DNA from: CAJCIY01 sp964245825
Lineage (GTDB): Bacteria; Actinomycetota; Actinomycetes; Mycobacteriales; CAJCIY01
Direction: 5' to 3'
Assembly (NCBI GenBank): GCA_964245825.1
Contig: CAXTNT010000008.1
Location: forward strand, 62,001 to 126,000
Length of the DNA: 64,000 bases
Shown piece after piece: positions 53,001 to 60,865 of the stretch. The notes below the pieces were generated by a model. It was not told where the DNA came from and ran no database searches. It worked only from the letters and a program-made list of their open reading frames with translations. How positions within the stretch are numbered: the first letter of the stretch is position 1; the number at the start of each line of letters is the position of its first letter. Both the position numbers and the translations under genes were made by a program.

Positions 53001-53986
53001 CGGTGGGCCGACTCACGGTCGTCATGCCCGTCTACGACGAGGTGGACAACCTCCCCGAGCTCTACGGCCGGTTGCGTGCCATGTCCGCCCGGCTGGAGCA
53101 CTGGCAGGTCGAGCTGGTCTTCGTCGACGACGGCAGCGCCGACGGCTCGGGCGACCTCATCCGGTCCTGGATGATCACCGACCCCGACATCCGCCTCATC
53201 GCCCTGAGCCGGAACTTCGGTCACCAGACCGCCCTCACGTGCGGGCTCGACGCGGCCGAGGGCGACGTCGTCGTCACGATGGACTCCGACCTGCAGGACC
53301 CGCCCGAGGCCATCCCGCTGCTCCTGGAGTCGTGGCGCAAGGGCAGCATGGTCGTGCACGCCCGACGCCGGTCGAGGGCCGACGAGTCCGCGTTCAAGCG
53401 CTGGTCGGCTGGCGCGTTCTACCGGTTCGTCAACGCGGTGTCCGAGGTCGAGATGCCGGTCGACGTCGGGGACTTCCGGCTGCTCGACCGCCGTGTCGTC
53501 CTCGAGCTGCGCAAGCTCCGGGAGACCAGCAGGTACCTGCGGGGCATGGTCGCCTGGGTCGGCTTCAGCCAGGACGTCGTGGACTACGACCGGGACGGGC
53601 GCTCGCGGGGGACGACGAGCTACACCTTGCCGCGGATGCTCCGTCTCGCCGCGGATGCCGTCACCGGCTTCTCCGAGGCTCCGCTCCGGCTGGTGCGCAC
53701 GCTCGGCTTCGCGGTGACCGGGCTCGCGTTCGCCCTGCTCGTCTACACGGCCGTGGGCAAGGCCCTGCACCCGCACGCGTCCGTGCCCGGGTACGCCACG
53801 CTGGTCGGCGTGCTCTGCCTGGTCAGCGGGGTGCAGATGCTCTGCCTCGGCGTGCTGGGCGAGTACATCGGGCGCCTCTACCGACATGCCAAGGGCCGGC
53901 CCCTGTACGTGGTCGCCGAGGACCTGCGCGGGTTCCCGCAGCCGGTCACCGCCGCTCCGGCCACCGCCTGGCGCGAGCGGGTGTGA
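52997..53986 (+). CDS. GT2 family glycosyltransferase, GtrB/DPM1-like
   Basis: A 329-residue protein: an N-terminal GT-A domain with TVVMPVYDEVDNLPELY, VFVDDGSADGS and the DxD-type TMDSDLQDPPE near residue 96, then two C-terminal membrane helices (about 232-262 and 270-295). It likely transfers a sugar from UDP/GDP-sugar to polyprenyl phosphate for the GtrA pathway. ATG overlaps the gtrA-like stop by four bases (ATGA). Confidence 0.88.
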   Translation: MTVGRLTVVMPVYDEVDNLPELYGRLRAMSARLEHWQVELVFVDDGSADGSGDLIRSWMITDPDIRLIALSRNFGHQTALTCGLDAAEGDVVVTMDSDLQDPPEAIPLLLESWRKGSMVVHARRRSRADESAFKRWSAGAFYRFVNAVSEVEMPVDVGDFRLLDRRVVLELRKLRETSRYLRGMVAWVGFSQDVVDYDRDGRSRGTTSYTLPRMLRLAADAVTGFSEAPLRLVRTLGFAVTGLAFALLVYTAVGKALHPHASVPGYATLVGVLCLVSGVQMLCLGVLGEYIGRLYRHAKGRPLYVVAEDLRGFPQPVTAAPATAWRERV

Positions 53987-54813
53987 GCGCCCCCCTGGTC
54001 TCGGTGGTGGTGCCGACGCTCAACGGCGAGCGCTACCTCACCGAGTGCGTGGAGTCCGCGCTGGCGCAGTCCCTGACCGACCTCGAGATCGTCGTGACCG
54101 ACGACGGCTCGACCGACCGGACGTCCGTGGCGCTCGCCCGCTTCCGCGACCCACGCCTGCGGGTGCTGGCGGCCGCGCCCTCCGCCGGTGCCGCGGCGAA
54201 CTGGAACCGCGGGCTCCGCGCCGCCCGGGGCCGGTACGTCAAGGTGCTGTGTCAGGACGACCGCCTGCACCCCGACTGCCTGCGGGAGCAGGCCGCCGCG
54301 CTGGCCGCGGCGCCGTCAAGCGTGCTGTGCGCCAGCGCCCGGCGCATCGTCAGCGCCAGCGGGAAGGTGCTGCTGCCGCGGGTCGGCGGCGAGCCAGACG
54401 CCCGGATCGGCCGCGACGAGGTCATCCGACGCTGCCTCCGACGCGGCACCAACGTCCTCGGCGAGCCGTCCGGCCTGCTGCTGGACCGGGCCGCGGCGCT
54501 GCGCGTCGGCGGCTTCCGGGCGGCCGGCTATGTCACCGACCTGGACATGTGGCTCCGCCTGCTGGCCTGCGGGGACGCGGTCCTGCTGGCCCGCCCCCTG
54601 GTCGACTTCCGGGTGCACGAGCAGTCCTGGAGCGCCCGGCTCCGGGGCGAACAGCCCGGTCAAACCCGCGCGCTGCTGCGCGCCGCAGCCGGCGCCGCCG
54701 GGGTCCGGGTGGGGGGGAACCTGCACGCCCGCACGACCAGGCGGTGGATCGGCAGGTCCGTCATCTACGGGGTCTCCCGGGTCGGCCGGAGCAGCAAGGA
54801 GCTTCCGGCGTGA
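53983..54813 (+). CDS. GT2 family glycosyltransferase
   Basis: A 276-residue soluble GT-A enzyme: VSVVVPTLNGERYLTECVES at the start, VTDDGSTDRTS near residue 39 and LCQDDRLHPDC near residue 89 supplying the acidic metal-binding site. There are no membrane helices. Acceptor and sugar are unknown; its place in a run of coupled genes ending at pilT suggests a role in the same surface glycan. GTG start overlapping the previous stop. Confidence 0.87.
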   Translation: MSAPLVSVVVPTLNGERYLTECVESALAQSLTDLEIVVTDDGSTDRTSVALARFRDPRLRVLAAAPSAGAAANWNRGLRAARGRYVKVLCQDDRLHPDCLREQAAALAAAPSSVLCASARRIVSASGKVLLPRVGGEPDARIGRDEVIRRCLRRGTNVLGEPSGLLLDRAAALRVGGFRAAGYVTDLDMWLRLLACGDAVLLARPLVDFRVHEQSWSARLRGEQPGQTRALLRAAAGAAGVRVGGNLHARTTRRWIGRSVIYGVSRVGRSSKELPA

Positions 54814-55736
54814 GGGCGGTCGACCTGCCGCCCGCAATCGCCGCGGCACCGGCCGGGGCAGCCGACGCCGGGTCAGGCGGGCGCGGGATGCTGCCGCGAT
54901 TGACCGGTGCCGACGCCCGAACGCGGGCAGGCTGGGCGGAGTCCTTCCGCAGCGCCGAGCCGTTCCCCCACCTGGTGCTCGACGACGTGCTGGCGGTCTC
55001 GCCGGCCGAGCTGCTCGCGGCCTTCCCGGCGACCGACTGGGACGGCTGGCATCGGTTCACGGATGCCTACCAGGCGCAGAAGCTGACGTTCGACGAGCTG
55101 GATCGGCTCGAGGGGCCGGTGCGCGAGCTCGTCTGGGCGCTCAACGCGCCCCGCTTCCTCGAGCTGCTCGAGGAGATCACCGGCATCGAGGCCGTGATCC
55201 CCGACCCTTACCTGAAGGGTGGCGGCCTGCACTGCAGCGGCAGTGGTGGCGTGCTGGCACCGCACTCGGACTTCCACGACTACCCGCGGCTCGGCCTCTT
55301 CCGTCGCATCAACGTGATCGTCTACCTCAACCCCGGGTGGCAGGACGAGTGGGGCGGCGCACTGGAGCTGTACGGGGATGCCGAAGCGACCCAGCTCGGC
55401 GCCCGCGTGCCCGCCCGCTGGGGCCGCATGGTGATCTTCCGTACCGATGTCCGCTCGGTGCACGGCTTCGCCGCACCCGTCCCGCCGGGCCAGGTGCGCC
55501 GGTCGGTCGCGACCTACTACTACACGGCGGCCGACGCGGCGGGCTACAGCGGTGACAGCAACACGGTGTGGCGTACGCACGCGGCGTCCGGGGTGGGCGA
55601 GCGCGCGCAGCTGGTCGCCTACCGGGGGCTTGTCAAGGCGTCGATGGGACTCTCGTACGCCGCCCACGCCCTCAACCCGAGCATCCGGCAGGCCAGGCTC
55701 CGCTCGCTGCGGGCGGCGCGCCAGCGCTCGTCGTGA
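54810..55736 (+). CDS. 2-oxoglutarate/Fe(II)-dependent oxygenase
   Basis: A 308-residue protein with the double-stranded beta-helix core of prolyl-4-hydroxylase-like oxygenases. Iron ligands are in PHSDFHD (His-x-Asp near residue 151) and SVHGFAAP (second His near 215); the 2OG-binding Arg is in VRRSVATYYY. The family includes hydroxylases of protein or sugar chains. Overlaps both neighbours by four bases, in the middle of glycosyltransferase genes. The substrate is unknown; hydroxylation of a pilin or glycan is possible. Confidence 0.82.
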   Translation: MRAVDLPPAIAAAPAGAADAGSGGRGMLPRLTGADARTRAGWAESFRSAEPFPHLVLDDVLAVSPAELLAAFPATDWDGWHRFTDAYQAQKLTFDELDRLEGPVRELVWALNAPRFLELLEEITGIEAVIPDPYLKGGGLHCSGSGGVLAPHSDFHDYPRLGLFRRINVIVYLNPGWQDEWGGALELYGDAEATQLGARVPARWGRMVIFRTDVRSVHGFAAPVPPGQVRRSVATYYYTAADAAGYSGDSNTVWRTHAASGVGERAQLVAYRGLVKASMGLSYAAHALNPSIRQARLRSLRAARQRSS

Positions 55737-56992
55737 CCGGGCAGCCCGGCGGTCTCGGCGCATCCACCTCACGCCTGACCCGGGCACTCTGGACGGCGGT
55801 GCGCTTCCGCTACGCGGCGGTCACCGCGGTGTTCCTCCTGTCGGCGCTGGTCGGCTCGCAGGACAACGGCGATCTGGAGTACTTCACCCAGGCCTGGCAG
55901 CTGCTGGTGCACGGGGGAGCCGGCGGCAACGTGCACCTGTATGCGGCGCGGCCCGACATCCAGATCGGCCCGCTGGCCGTGGTGGGCACGGGCCTGGTCG
56001 ACCTCGCCTTCGGCGGGAAGATCGTGCTGGCGGTCGTGGCGATCGCGCTCGCCGCGCTGCTGGTCACCGTCCGGGGCGTGGAGCGGCTGGCGCGCGCAGA
56101 AGGGCTCGACGACGGCCGTACCGGCATCGCCGTCCTCGTCGGGGGGATGGCGCTGGCCGCCGGCTTCGCGGTCGTCGTCCCCGGTTGGGGACACGTCGAC
56201 GACCTCGCTGCGCTCGCGGCGATGGTGGCCGCGCTCGCGGCGACGCGGTCGGGTCGGGCGATTCCGGCCGGGCTGCTGCTGGCCATGGCCGTGGACTGCA
56301 AGCCGTGGGGCGCGTTCGCCGCCGGCCTGCTGCTGTTCCTGCCAGCCGGCGTCCGACTGCGTGGGCTCGGGACGTTCGGGCTCGGGGCGCTCGCGTGCTG
56401 GCTGCCCTTCCTGATCGGCGACCTGCACACCCTGCCCGCCTTGGCACACTTCTCGCTGCACGCGGTCTACGGGTCGTTGCCGTTGCAGCTGGGCTATGCG
56501 ACCGCGCCGTCCTGGGTTCGGCCGGCGCAGCTGCTGACCTCGCTCGTGGCGGTGGCGTGCTGTGTGCGCTGGCGGCGGCCCGACCTCGCGCTGCTCTGCG
56601 TCGCGGTGTGCCGGCTCGTGCTCGACGCGGGCGACTTCCCCTACTACGACGTGGAGCTGCTGCTCGGGTGTCTCGTCGCCGACACGTACGCCGCGGGCCA
56701 CGCCCGCCGGCTCGTCGCGGCCGCCACCCCGCTGACCCTGGGCGCCTGGTTCGTGATCACAGTGGTGCACGACGCGGACCTGAGCTCGGCCCAGACCCTC
56801 GCCGCCCGGTGCGCGCTGTACGCGCTGCTGCTGTCGGTTGCGCTGGTGCGAGGGCGGGTCGGAGCCGCCAGCGCGCTCAACTCCGCGGTTGCCGGCGCCG
56901 ACACCACAGCGAGCGGGCAGCACGGCCCGCCCGAAGGAGGACCCGTTGGACGGCCACGAGCTCTCGTCGCGCGAGGCGAGCACGCCGCGTGA
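55733..56992 (+). CDS. Multi-pass membrane protein, GT87/GT-C mannosyltransferase-like
   Basis: A 419-residue protein with about nine to ten hydrophobic segments. GSQDNGDLEYFTQAW near residue 42 places acidic residues in the first extracytoplasmic loop as in GT-C (GT87) polyprenyl-phosphomannose-dependent enzymes, and a later loop has DCKPWGAF. The last 47 bases overlap pilT in another frame and contain its promoter-like site. Four-base overlap with the oxygenase gene upstream. Confidence 0.7.
   Translation: MTGQPGGLGASTSRLTRALWTAVRFRYAAVTAVFLLSALVGSQDNGDLEYFTQAWQLLVHGGAGGNVHLYAARPDIQIGPLAVVGTGLVDLAFGGKIVLAVVAIALAALLVTVRGVERLARAEGLDDGRTGIAVLVGGMALAAGFAVVVPGWGHVDDLAALAAMVAALAATRSGRAIPAGLLLAMAVDCKPWGAFAAGLLLFLPAGVRLRGLGTFGLGALACWLPFLIGDLHTLPALAHFSLHAVYGSLPLQLGYATAPSWVRPAQLLTSLVAVACCVRWRRPDLALLCVAVCRLVLDAGDFPYYDVELLLGCLVADTYAAGHARRLVAAATPLTLGAWFVITVVHDADLSSAQTLAARCALYALLLSVALVRGRVGAASALNSAVAGADTTASGQHGPPEGGPVGRPRALVARGEHAA
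56877..56904 (+). promoter_or_regulatory. FliA/WhiG-type promoter of pilT-pilC
   Basis: TCAA at 56877-56880 and GCCGACAC at 56897-56904, 20 nt apart, within the last codons of the preceding gene. Transcription would start near 56912, about 35 bases before the pilT start. Confidence 0.65.
56934..56940 (+). promoter_or_regulatory. Ribosome binding site that sets the pilT TTG start
   Basis: A perfect AAGGAGG with five bases to a TTG codon at 56946. No ATG or GTG lies at suitable spacing, so the TTG is the likely start. Confidence 0.75.
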
Positions 56993-58223
56993 CGGCAGGT
57001 ACGCGTCGTCCTCCCCACCGTCGGCGCGGCCGGTGAGCGCCCCCCCGCCCACCGCTCCCCGCGGGCTGCCACCGGCGCCACCTGCGCCGCCGCGGGGCGC
57101 GGCCACGCCGGCCGCACCCGTACGGTCCGGGATGGGCGACGACTTCGGCGACAAGAGCTCGGCCAACCTCACCGAGCTGCTGGTCGAGATGCTCGAACGT
57201 GGCGCGTCCGATCTTCACCTGACCGGTGGCGCCAAGCCGACGATCCGGCTGAACGGTTCGCTCGTCCCGCTGGAGCAGTGGCCGGCGATGACCCCGCCGG
57301 GACTGCAGAAGATGATCTACTCGATCCTGACGCAGAAGCAGCGCGAGCGCTTCGAGGAGGTCCTCGAGCTCGACTTCGCCTATGCCGTCCCCGGCCGGTC
57401 CCGGTTCCGGGTCAACGTCTACCGCCAGCGCGACACGGTGGGTGCGGCGTTCCGGCTGATCCCGTTCGAGATCAGGAAGCTGGAGGACCTCGGCGTGCCG
57501 CCGGCGGTCGGCAACTTCGCCATGCTGCCCCGCGGTTTCGTGCTCGTCACCGGGCCCACCGGCTCCGGCAAGTCCACGACGCTGGCCGCGATCGTCGACC
57601 TCGCCAACCGCTCACGGCGCGACCACATCATGACCGTCGAGGACCCGATCGAGTTCCTGCACCGCCACCAGAACTGTCTGGTGAACCAGCGTGAGATCGG
57701 CGAGGACACGCTGTCGTTCCAGAACGCCCTCAAGCACGTGCTCCGCCAGGACCCGGACATCATCCTGGTGGGCGAGATGCGCGACCTGGAGACCATCTCG
57801 GTCGCGCTGACCGCGGCCGAGACCGGGCACCTGGTCTTCGCGACCCTCCACACGCAGGATGCGGCGCAGACCATCGACCGCGTCATCGACGTCTTCCCGC
57901 CGCACCAGCAGCAGCAGATCCGGGTCCAGCTCGCGGGGGCGCTGCAAGGGGTCGTCTGCCAGACGCTGTGCAAGACCCGCGACGGTCGCGGCCGGGTGGT
58001 GGCCACCGAGGTGCTGATGGCCACGCCGGCGATCCGCAACCTGATCCGCGAAGGCAAGACACACCAGATCTACTCGGCCCTGCAGGCGGGCGCCAAGCAC
58101 GGCATGAACACCATGGACCAGAGCCTGGCCGAGCTGGTGAAGCTGGGCCGGATCTCCTTCGCGCAAGGTCTCGAGAAGTGCCACCACGTCGAGGACTTCA
58201 ACCGGCTCACCGGCCGGGCCTGA
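56946..58223 (+). CDS. pilT: Type IV pilus retraction ATPase PilT
   Basis: The 425-residue product starts at TTG. Residues 1-60 are a Pro/Ala/Ser-rich tail absent from typical PilT. Then come LLVEMLERGASDLHLTGGA, Walker A GPTGSGKST at about residue 204, Walker B ILVGEMRDLETI, and the PilT hallmark AIRNLIREGKTHQI near residue 358. It lacks the tetracysteine of PilB. It powers retraction, so the pili are probably dynamic. It overlaps the preceding membrane-protein gene by 47 bp and is followed after 11 bp by pilC. Confidence 0.95.
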   Translation: MDGHELSSREASTPRDGRYASSSPPSARPVSAPPPTAPRGLPPAPPAPPRGAATPAAPVRSGMGDDFGDKSSANLTELLVEMLERGASDLHLTGGAKPTIRLNGSLVPLEQWPAMTPPGLQKMIYSILTQKQRERFEEVLELDFAYAVPGRSRFRVNVYRQRDTVGAAFRLIPFEIRKLEDLGVPPAVGNFAMLPRGFVLVTGPTGSGKSTTLAAIVDLANRSRRDHIMTVEDPIEFLHRHQNCLVNQREIGEDTLSFQNALKHVLRQDPDIILVGEMRDLETISVALTAAETGHLVFATLHTQDAAQTIDRVIDVFPPHQQQQIRVQLAGALQGVVCQTLCKTRDGRGRVVATEVLMATPAIRNLIREGKTHQIYSALQAGAKHGMNTMDQSLAELVKLGRISFAQGLEKCHHVEDFNRLTGRA

Positions 58224-58234
58224 GAGGGGCAGCT

Positions 58235-59458
58235 ATGTCCTCCGCCACCTTCCAGTACTCGGTCCGGGACCGGGCCGGCAAGCTCCTCTCGGGCACCATG
58301 GACGGCGAGTCGCAGGCCATTGTCGTCTCCAAGCTCCGGCAGATGGGGTACGCGCCCGTCTCGATCACCGAGTCCAGCTCCGGCCTCGGCCGCGAGCTGA
58401 AGATCCCGGGCTTCGGCGGCAAGGTGAAGCTCAAAGAGCTCGCGATCATGGCCCGCCAGTTCGCCACGATGATCAACTCGGGCCTCTCCCTGTTGCGCGC
58501 GTTGACGATCCTGACCGAGCAGACCGACAACACCAAACTGCGGGACACGCTGTCGACGGTCTGCAAGGACATCGAGGGGGGCAACTCCCTGTCGGCCTCC
58601 CTCGCCAGGCACGAGGCGGTCTTCCCGCCGCTGATGATCAACATGGTCAAGGCCGGCGAGGTCGGCGGCTTCCTCGACCAGGCCATGCTGCAGGTCGCGG
58701 CGAACTTCGAGGCCGAGGTCAGGCTGCGCGGCAAGATCAAGTCTGCGATGACCTACCCCGTCGTGGTCCTCGTCTTCGCGATCCTCGCCGTCATCGGGAT
58801 GCTGCTGTTCATCGTGCCGACGTTCGCGAGCATGTTCACCACCCTCGGCAGTTCGCTGCCCGCCCCCACCCAGCTCCTGGTGGACATCTCCAACCTCCTC
58901 AAGAAGGGCTTTCCGGTCCTCATCGGGCTGGTGATCGTCACCTTCTTCGGATGGGGGAAGGTCAAGCACACAGCCCGGGTACGGAACGTGATCGACCCGC
59001 TGAAGCTCAAGCTGCCCGTGTTCGGGCCGCTGTTCCAGAAGGTCGCGCTGGGTCGGTTCGCCCGCAACCTGGGCACGATGCTGCGCTCGGGGGTGCCGAT
59101 CCTGCAGGCGCTGGACATCGTGGGTGAGACCTGCGGCAACGTCGTGCTGACCCGCGCGGTCCGGGACGTCCAGAACAGCGTGCGCCAAGGGGAGTCGCTG
59201 TCCGGTCCACTCGCCGAGCACGACGTCTTCCCGACGATGACCGTGCAGATGATGTCCGTGGGCGAGGACACGGGTGCGCTCGACACCATGCTGGCCAAGA
59301 TCGGCGAGTTCTACGACCAGGAGGTCGAGGCCACCACCGAGGCGCTCACCGCCCTCATCGAGCCGCTCATGATCGTGTTCATCGGCGCCATCATCGGCGG
59401 CATGATCGTGTGCCTGTACCTGCCGATCTTCGACATCTACAACCACATCAACAGCTGA
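58235..59458 (+). CDS. pilC: Type IV pilus inner-membrane platform protein PilC
   Basis: A 407-residue protein with two GspF domains of about 120 residues (ELAIMARQFATMINSGLSLL near residue 70 and KVALGRFARNLGTMLRSGVP near 270) and three membrane helices (about 170-190, 220-240, 372-395). It anchors PilB/PilT and the pilus base. GAGAGGGGC upstream of ATG. The following 183 bases contain the pilA1 promoter. Confidence 0.95.
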   Translation: MSSATFQYSVRDRAGKLLSGTMDGESQAIVVSKLRQMGYAPVSITESSSGLGRELKIPGFGGKVKLKELAIMARQFATMINSGLSLLRALTILTEQTDNTKLRDTLSTVCKDIEGGNSLSASLARHEAVFPPLMINMVKAGEVGGFLDQAMLQVAANFEAEVRLRGKIKSAMTYPVVVLVFAILAVIGMLLFIVPTFASMFTTLGSSLPAPTQLLVDISNLLKKGFPVLIGLVIVTFFGWGKVKHTARVRNVIDPLKLKLPVFGPLFQKVALGRFARNLGTMLRSGVPILQALDIVGETCGNVVLTRAVRDVQNSVRQGESLSGPLAEHDVFPTMTVQMMSVGEDTGALDTMLAKIGEFYDQEVEATTEALTALIEPLMIVFIGAIIGGMIVCLYLPIFDIYNHINS

Positions 59459-59546
59459 GCCGGCTGCCCGCGCCGACCCGCGCCGGCGCGCCGTGGGCGG
59501 CGTTCGGCCGGCGAGGCTGCCGCAGAAGGCCGATGGCAGCAAACAT

Positions 59547-59574
59547 TCAAGCGCGGGGGCGAACTGTCCGAAGT
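59547..59574 (+). promoter_or_regulatory. FliA/WhiG-type promoter of pilA1
   Basis: TCAAG at 59547-59551 and TCCGAAGT at 59567-59574, 20 nt apart. Start of transcription would be near 59582, giving a leader of about 60 bases that ends in an AAAGGG ribosome binding site. Confidence 0.65.
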
Positions 59575-59641
59575 CTTCAGTGTCCCTCGGCGGGCCGGTC
59601 GCGGCTCGATCCACTCTTCTGCACCAGAAAGGGTTGAGCTC

Positions 59642-60073
59642 ATGCTCGCTCGCATTCGCAAGTCGATCGAGGAGAACGACGAGGGGTTCACCCTCATCGA
59701 GCTCCTGGTCGTGATCATCATCATCGGCATCCTCGCCGCCATCGCGATCCCGGTCTTCCTGAACCAGCGGAAGAAGGGCTACCAGGCCTCCATGAAGTCC
59801 GATCTCCGGACCATGGCCACTGAGGAAGAGACCTATTTCACCGACTTCCAGACGTACGTGGCAGTACCGGCCTCAACCGGGACGGCAGTGGTCGGCCCTG
59901 ACACCGTGACGCTCAGCACCGGAAACACGGTCCAGACCACGGGGGCGGGCGTGAACGGGTACTGCATGAAGATAACCAGTTCGAAGTCGACCGGCGTGAC
60001 CTACTGGTACGACAGCCAAAACGGCGGCCTGCAGCCAGCCAGCGCCACCGGCTGCGTGGCCGCGACCTTCTAG
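59642..60073 (+). CDS. pilA: Major type IV pilin (first tandem copy)
   Basis: A 143-residue type IVa-like prepilin: a 15-residue charged leader ending in Gly, cleavage before Phe16, and FTLIELLVV with the Glu at +5, then the hydrophobic assembly helix. The C-terminal region has two Cys (GYCMKI and TGCVAA) that can form the pilin disulfide loop and a YDSQNGGLQP motif shared with the second copy. A strong terminator hairpin follows at 60095. Confidence 0.94.
   Translation: MLARIRKSIEENDEGFTLIELLVVIIIIGILAAIAIPVFLNQRKKGYQASMKSDLRTMATEEETYFTDFQTYVAVPASTGTAVVGPDTVTLSTGNTVQTTGAGVNGYCMKITSSKSTGVTYWYDSQNGGLQPASATGCVAATF
59678..59810 (+). repeat. Direct repeat between the two pilin genes, copy 1
   Basis: About 133 bp covering the leader end, hydrophobic helix and following stretch of pilA1 are nearly identical in the second pilin at 60330-60462; about 15 bases in the middle differ. 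This reflects gene duplication and could serve as a recombination site. Confidence 0.85.
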
Positions 60074-60094
60074 GTCTCATCCCGCTGCTCGACC

Positions 60095-60124
60095 GCGGCC
60101 CCGGACCACACGGTCCGGGGCCGC
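60095..60124 (+). terminator. Intrinsic terminator after pilA1
   Basis: A perfect 13-bp stem with an ACAC loop (GCGGCCCCGGACC and its complement), followed by AGCCGTTTCT. It lies 21 bases after the pilA1 stop and 57 bases before the pilA2 -35 box, so the two pilins are separate transcription units. Confidence 0.75.
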
Positions 60125-60180
60125 AGCCGTTTCTGCGCGGGAGCCATGCGGGTCACCCGCCGGCACGGCCTGCCGAGGTC

Positions 60181-60208
60181 TCAAGCGGGCGCATGTGCGA
60201 TCCGATGA
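60181..60208 (+). promoter_or_regulatory. FliA/WhiG-type promoter of pilA2
   Basis: TCAAG at 60181-60185 and TCCGATGA at 60201-60208, 20 nt apart, with the same TCAAGCG start as at pilA1. The leader would be about 78 bases. Confidence 0.68.
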
Positions 60209-60293
60209 GTTCGTAACCACCATCGCGGCCACGCCCTCGGGACGGAATCTCGGAGGCGGCCCAGATCGATCCCTGCCGGAAAGGGGTGACCCC

Positions 60294-60746
60294 GTGCTTG
60301 CCCGACTGCGTGCGTCCAGGGAGCAGAACGACGAGGGCTTTACCCTCATCGAGCTCCTGGTCGTGATCATCATCATCGGCATCCTCGCCGCCGTCGCCAT
60401 CCCGGTCTTCCTGAACCAGCGGAAGAAGGGCTACCAGGCGTCGATGAAGGCCGATCTGCGCACGGTCGCGCAGAAGATGGAGAGCTACTTCACTGACACG
60501 CTGACCTATCTCGGCGCAGCCGGATTCGCCACGGTCAACGCGTCGATCACGGGCACCGGTGTCATCGGCACCGATCCGGTCACGCTCTCCGCGGGCAACA
60601 CGATCACGCTGAAGGGTGCCGGGGTCAACGGCTTCTGCCTCCAGGCCCAGAGCGTCAAGTCGTCGGGGGTGTCCTACTTCTACGACAGCCAGAACGGCGG
60701 CCTCCTGCCCGCCTCCGCGGTGGGCTGCGTCGCGACGTCCTTCTGA
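60294..60746 (+). CDS. Major-like type IV pilin (second tandem copy)
   Basis: A 150-residue prepilin with the same 15-residue leader length, the cleavage Gly, FTLIELL with Glu+5 and an almost identical helix to the first copy. The globular part has diverged (QKMESYFTDTLTYLG) but keeps the YDSQNGG motif and C-terminal Cys pair. GTG start; AAGGGGTGA gives a good ribosome binding site. It may be an alternative major pilin or a minor subunit. Confidence 0.92.
   Translation: MLARLRASREQNDEGFTLIELLVVIIIIGILAAVAIPVFLNQRKKGYQASMKADLRTVAQKMESYFTDTLTYLGAAGFATVNASITGTGVIGTDPVTLSAGNTITLKGAGVNGFCLQAQSVKSSGVSYFYDSQNGGLLPASAVGCVATSF
60330..60462 (+). repeat. Direct repeat between the two pilin genes, copy 2
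   Basis: The second copy of the 133-bp element described at 59678-59810, starting with GACGAGGG and ending in GATCTGCG. Confidence 0.85.
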
Positions 60747-60755
60747 CCTCCCCGA

Positions 60756-60783
60756 CGTGGCTCGTCGCTCGGCGACAACCACG
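60756..60783 (+). terminator. Possible weak hairpin after pilA2
   Basis: An interrupted stem: CGTGG and CCACG outside, GTCGC and GCGAC inside with a TCG loop. No T-tract follows. It could slow polymerase between pilA2 and the minor-pilin promoter. Confidence 0.3.
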
Positions 60784-60806
60784 GTGAAGCACGGCTGTTC
60801 GGCGGC

Positions 60807-60834
60807 TCAGGTCCGCCTGGCCCAGCGCCGATGA
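60807..60834 (+). promoter_or_regulatory. FliA/WhiG-type promoter of the minor-pilin operon
   Basis: TCAG at 60807-60810 and GCCGATGA at 60827-60834, 20 nt apart; GCCGATGA differs from the sigma-28 -10 consensus by one base. The leader would be about 25 bases and ends in AGGAGG before GTG 60866. Confidence 0.7.
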
Positions 60835-60865
60835 ACGACAAGCAACATCCACGACAGGAGGACCG

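Noticed and set aside
60756..60783. Hairpin after pilA2 as a strong terminator.
   Set aside because: The stem is interrupted and has no T-tract, so it is listed only as a weak possibility.
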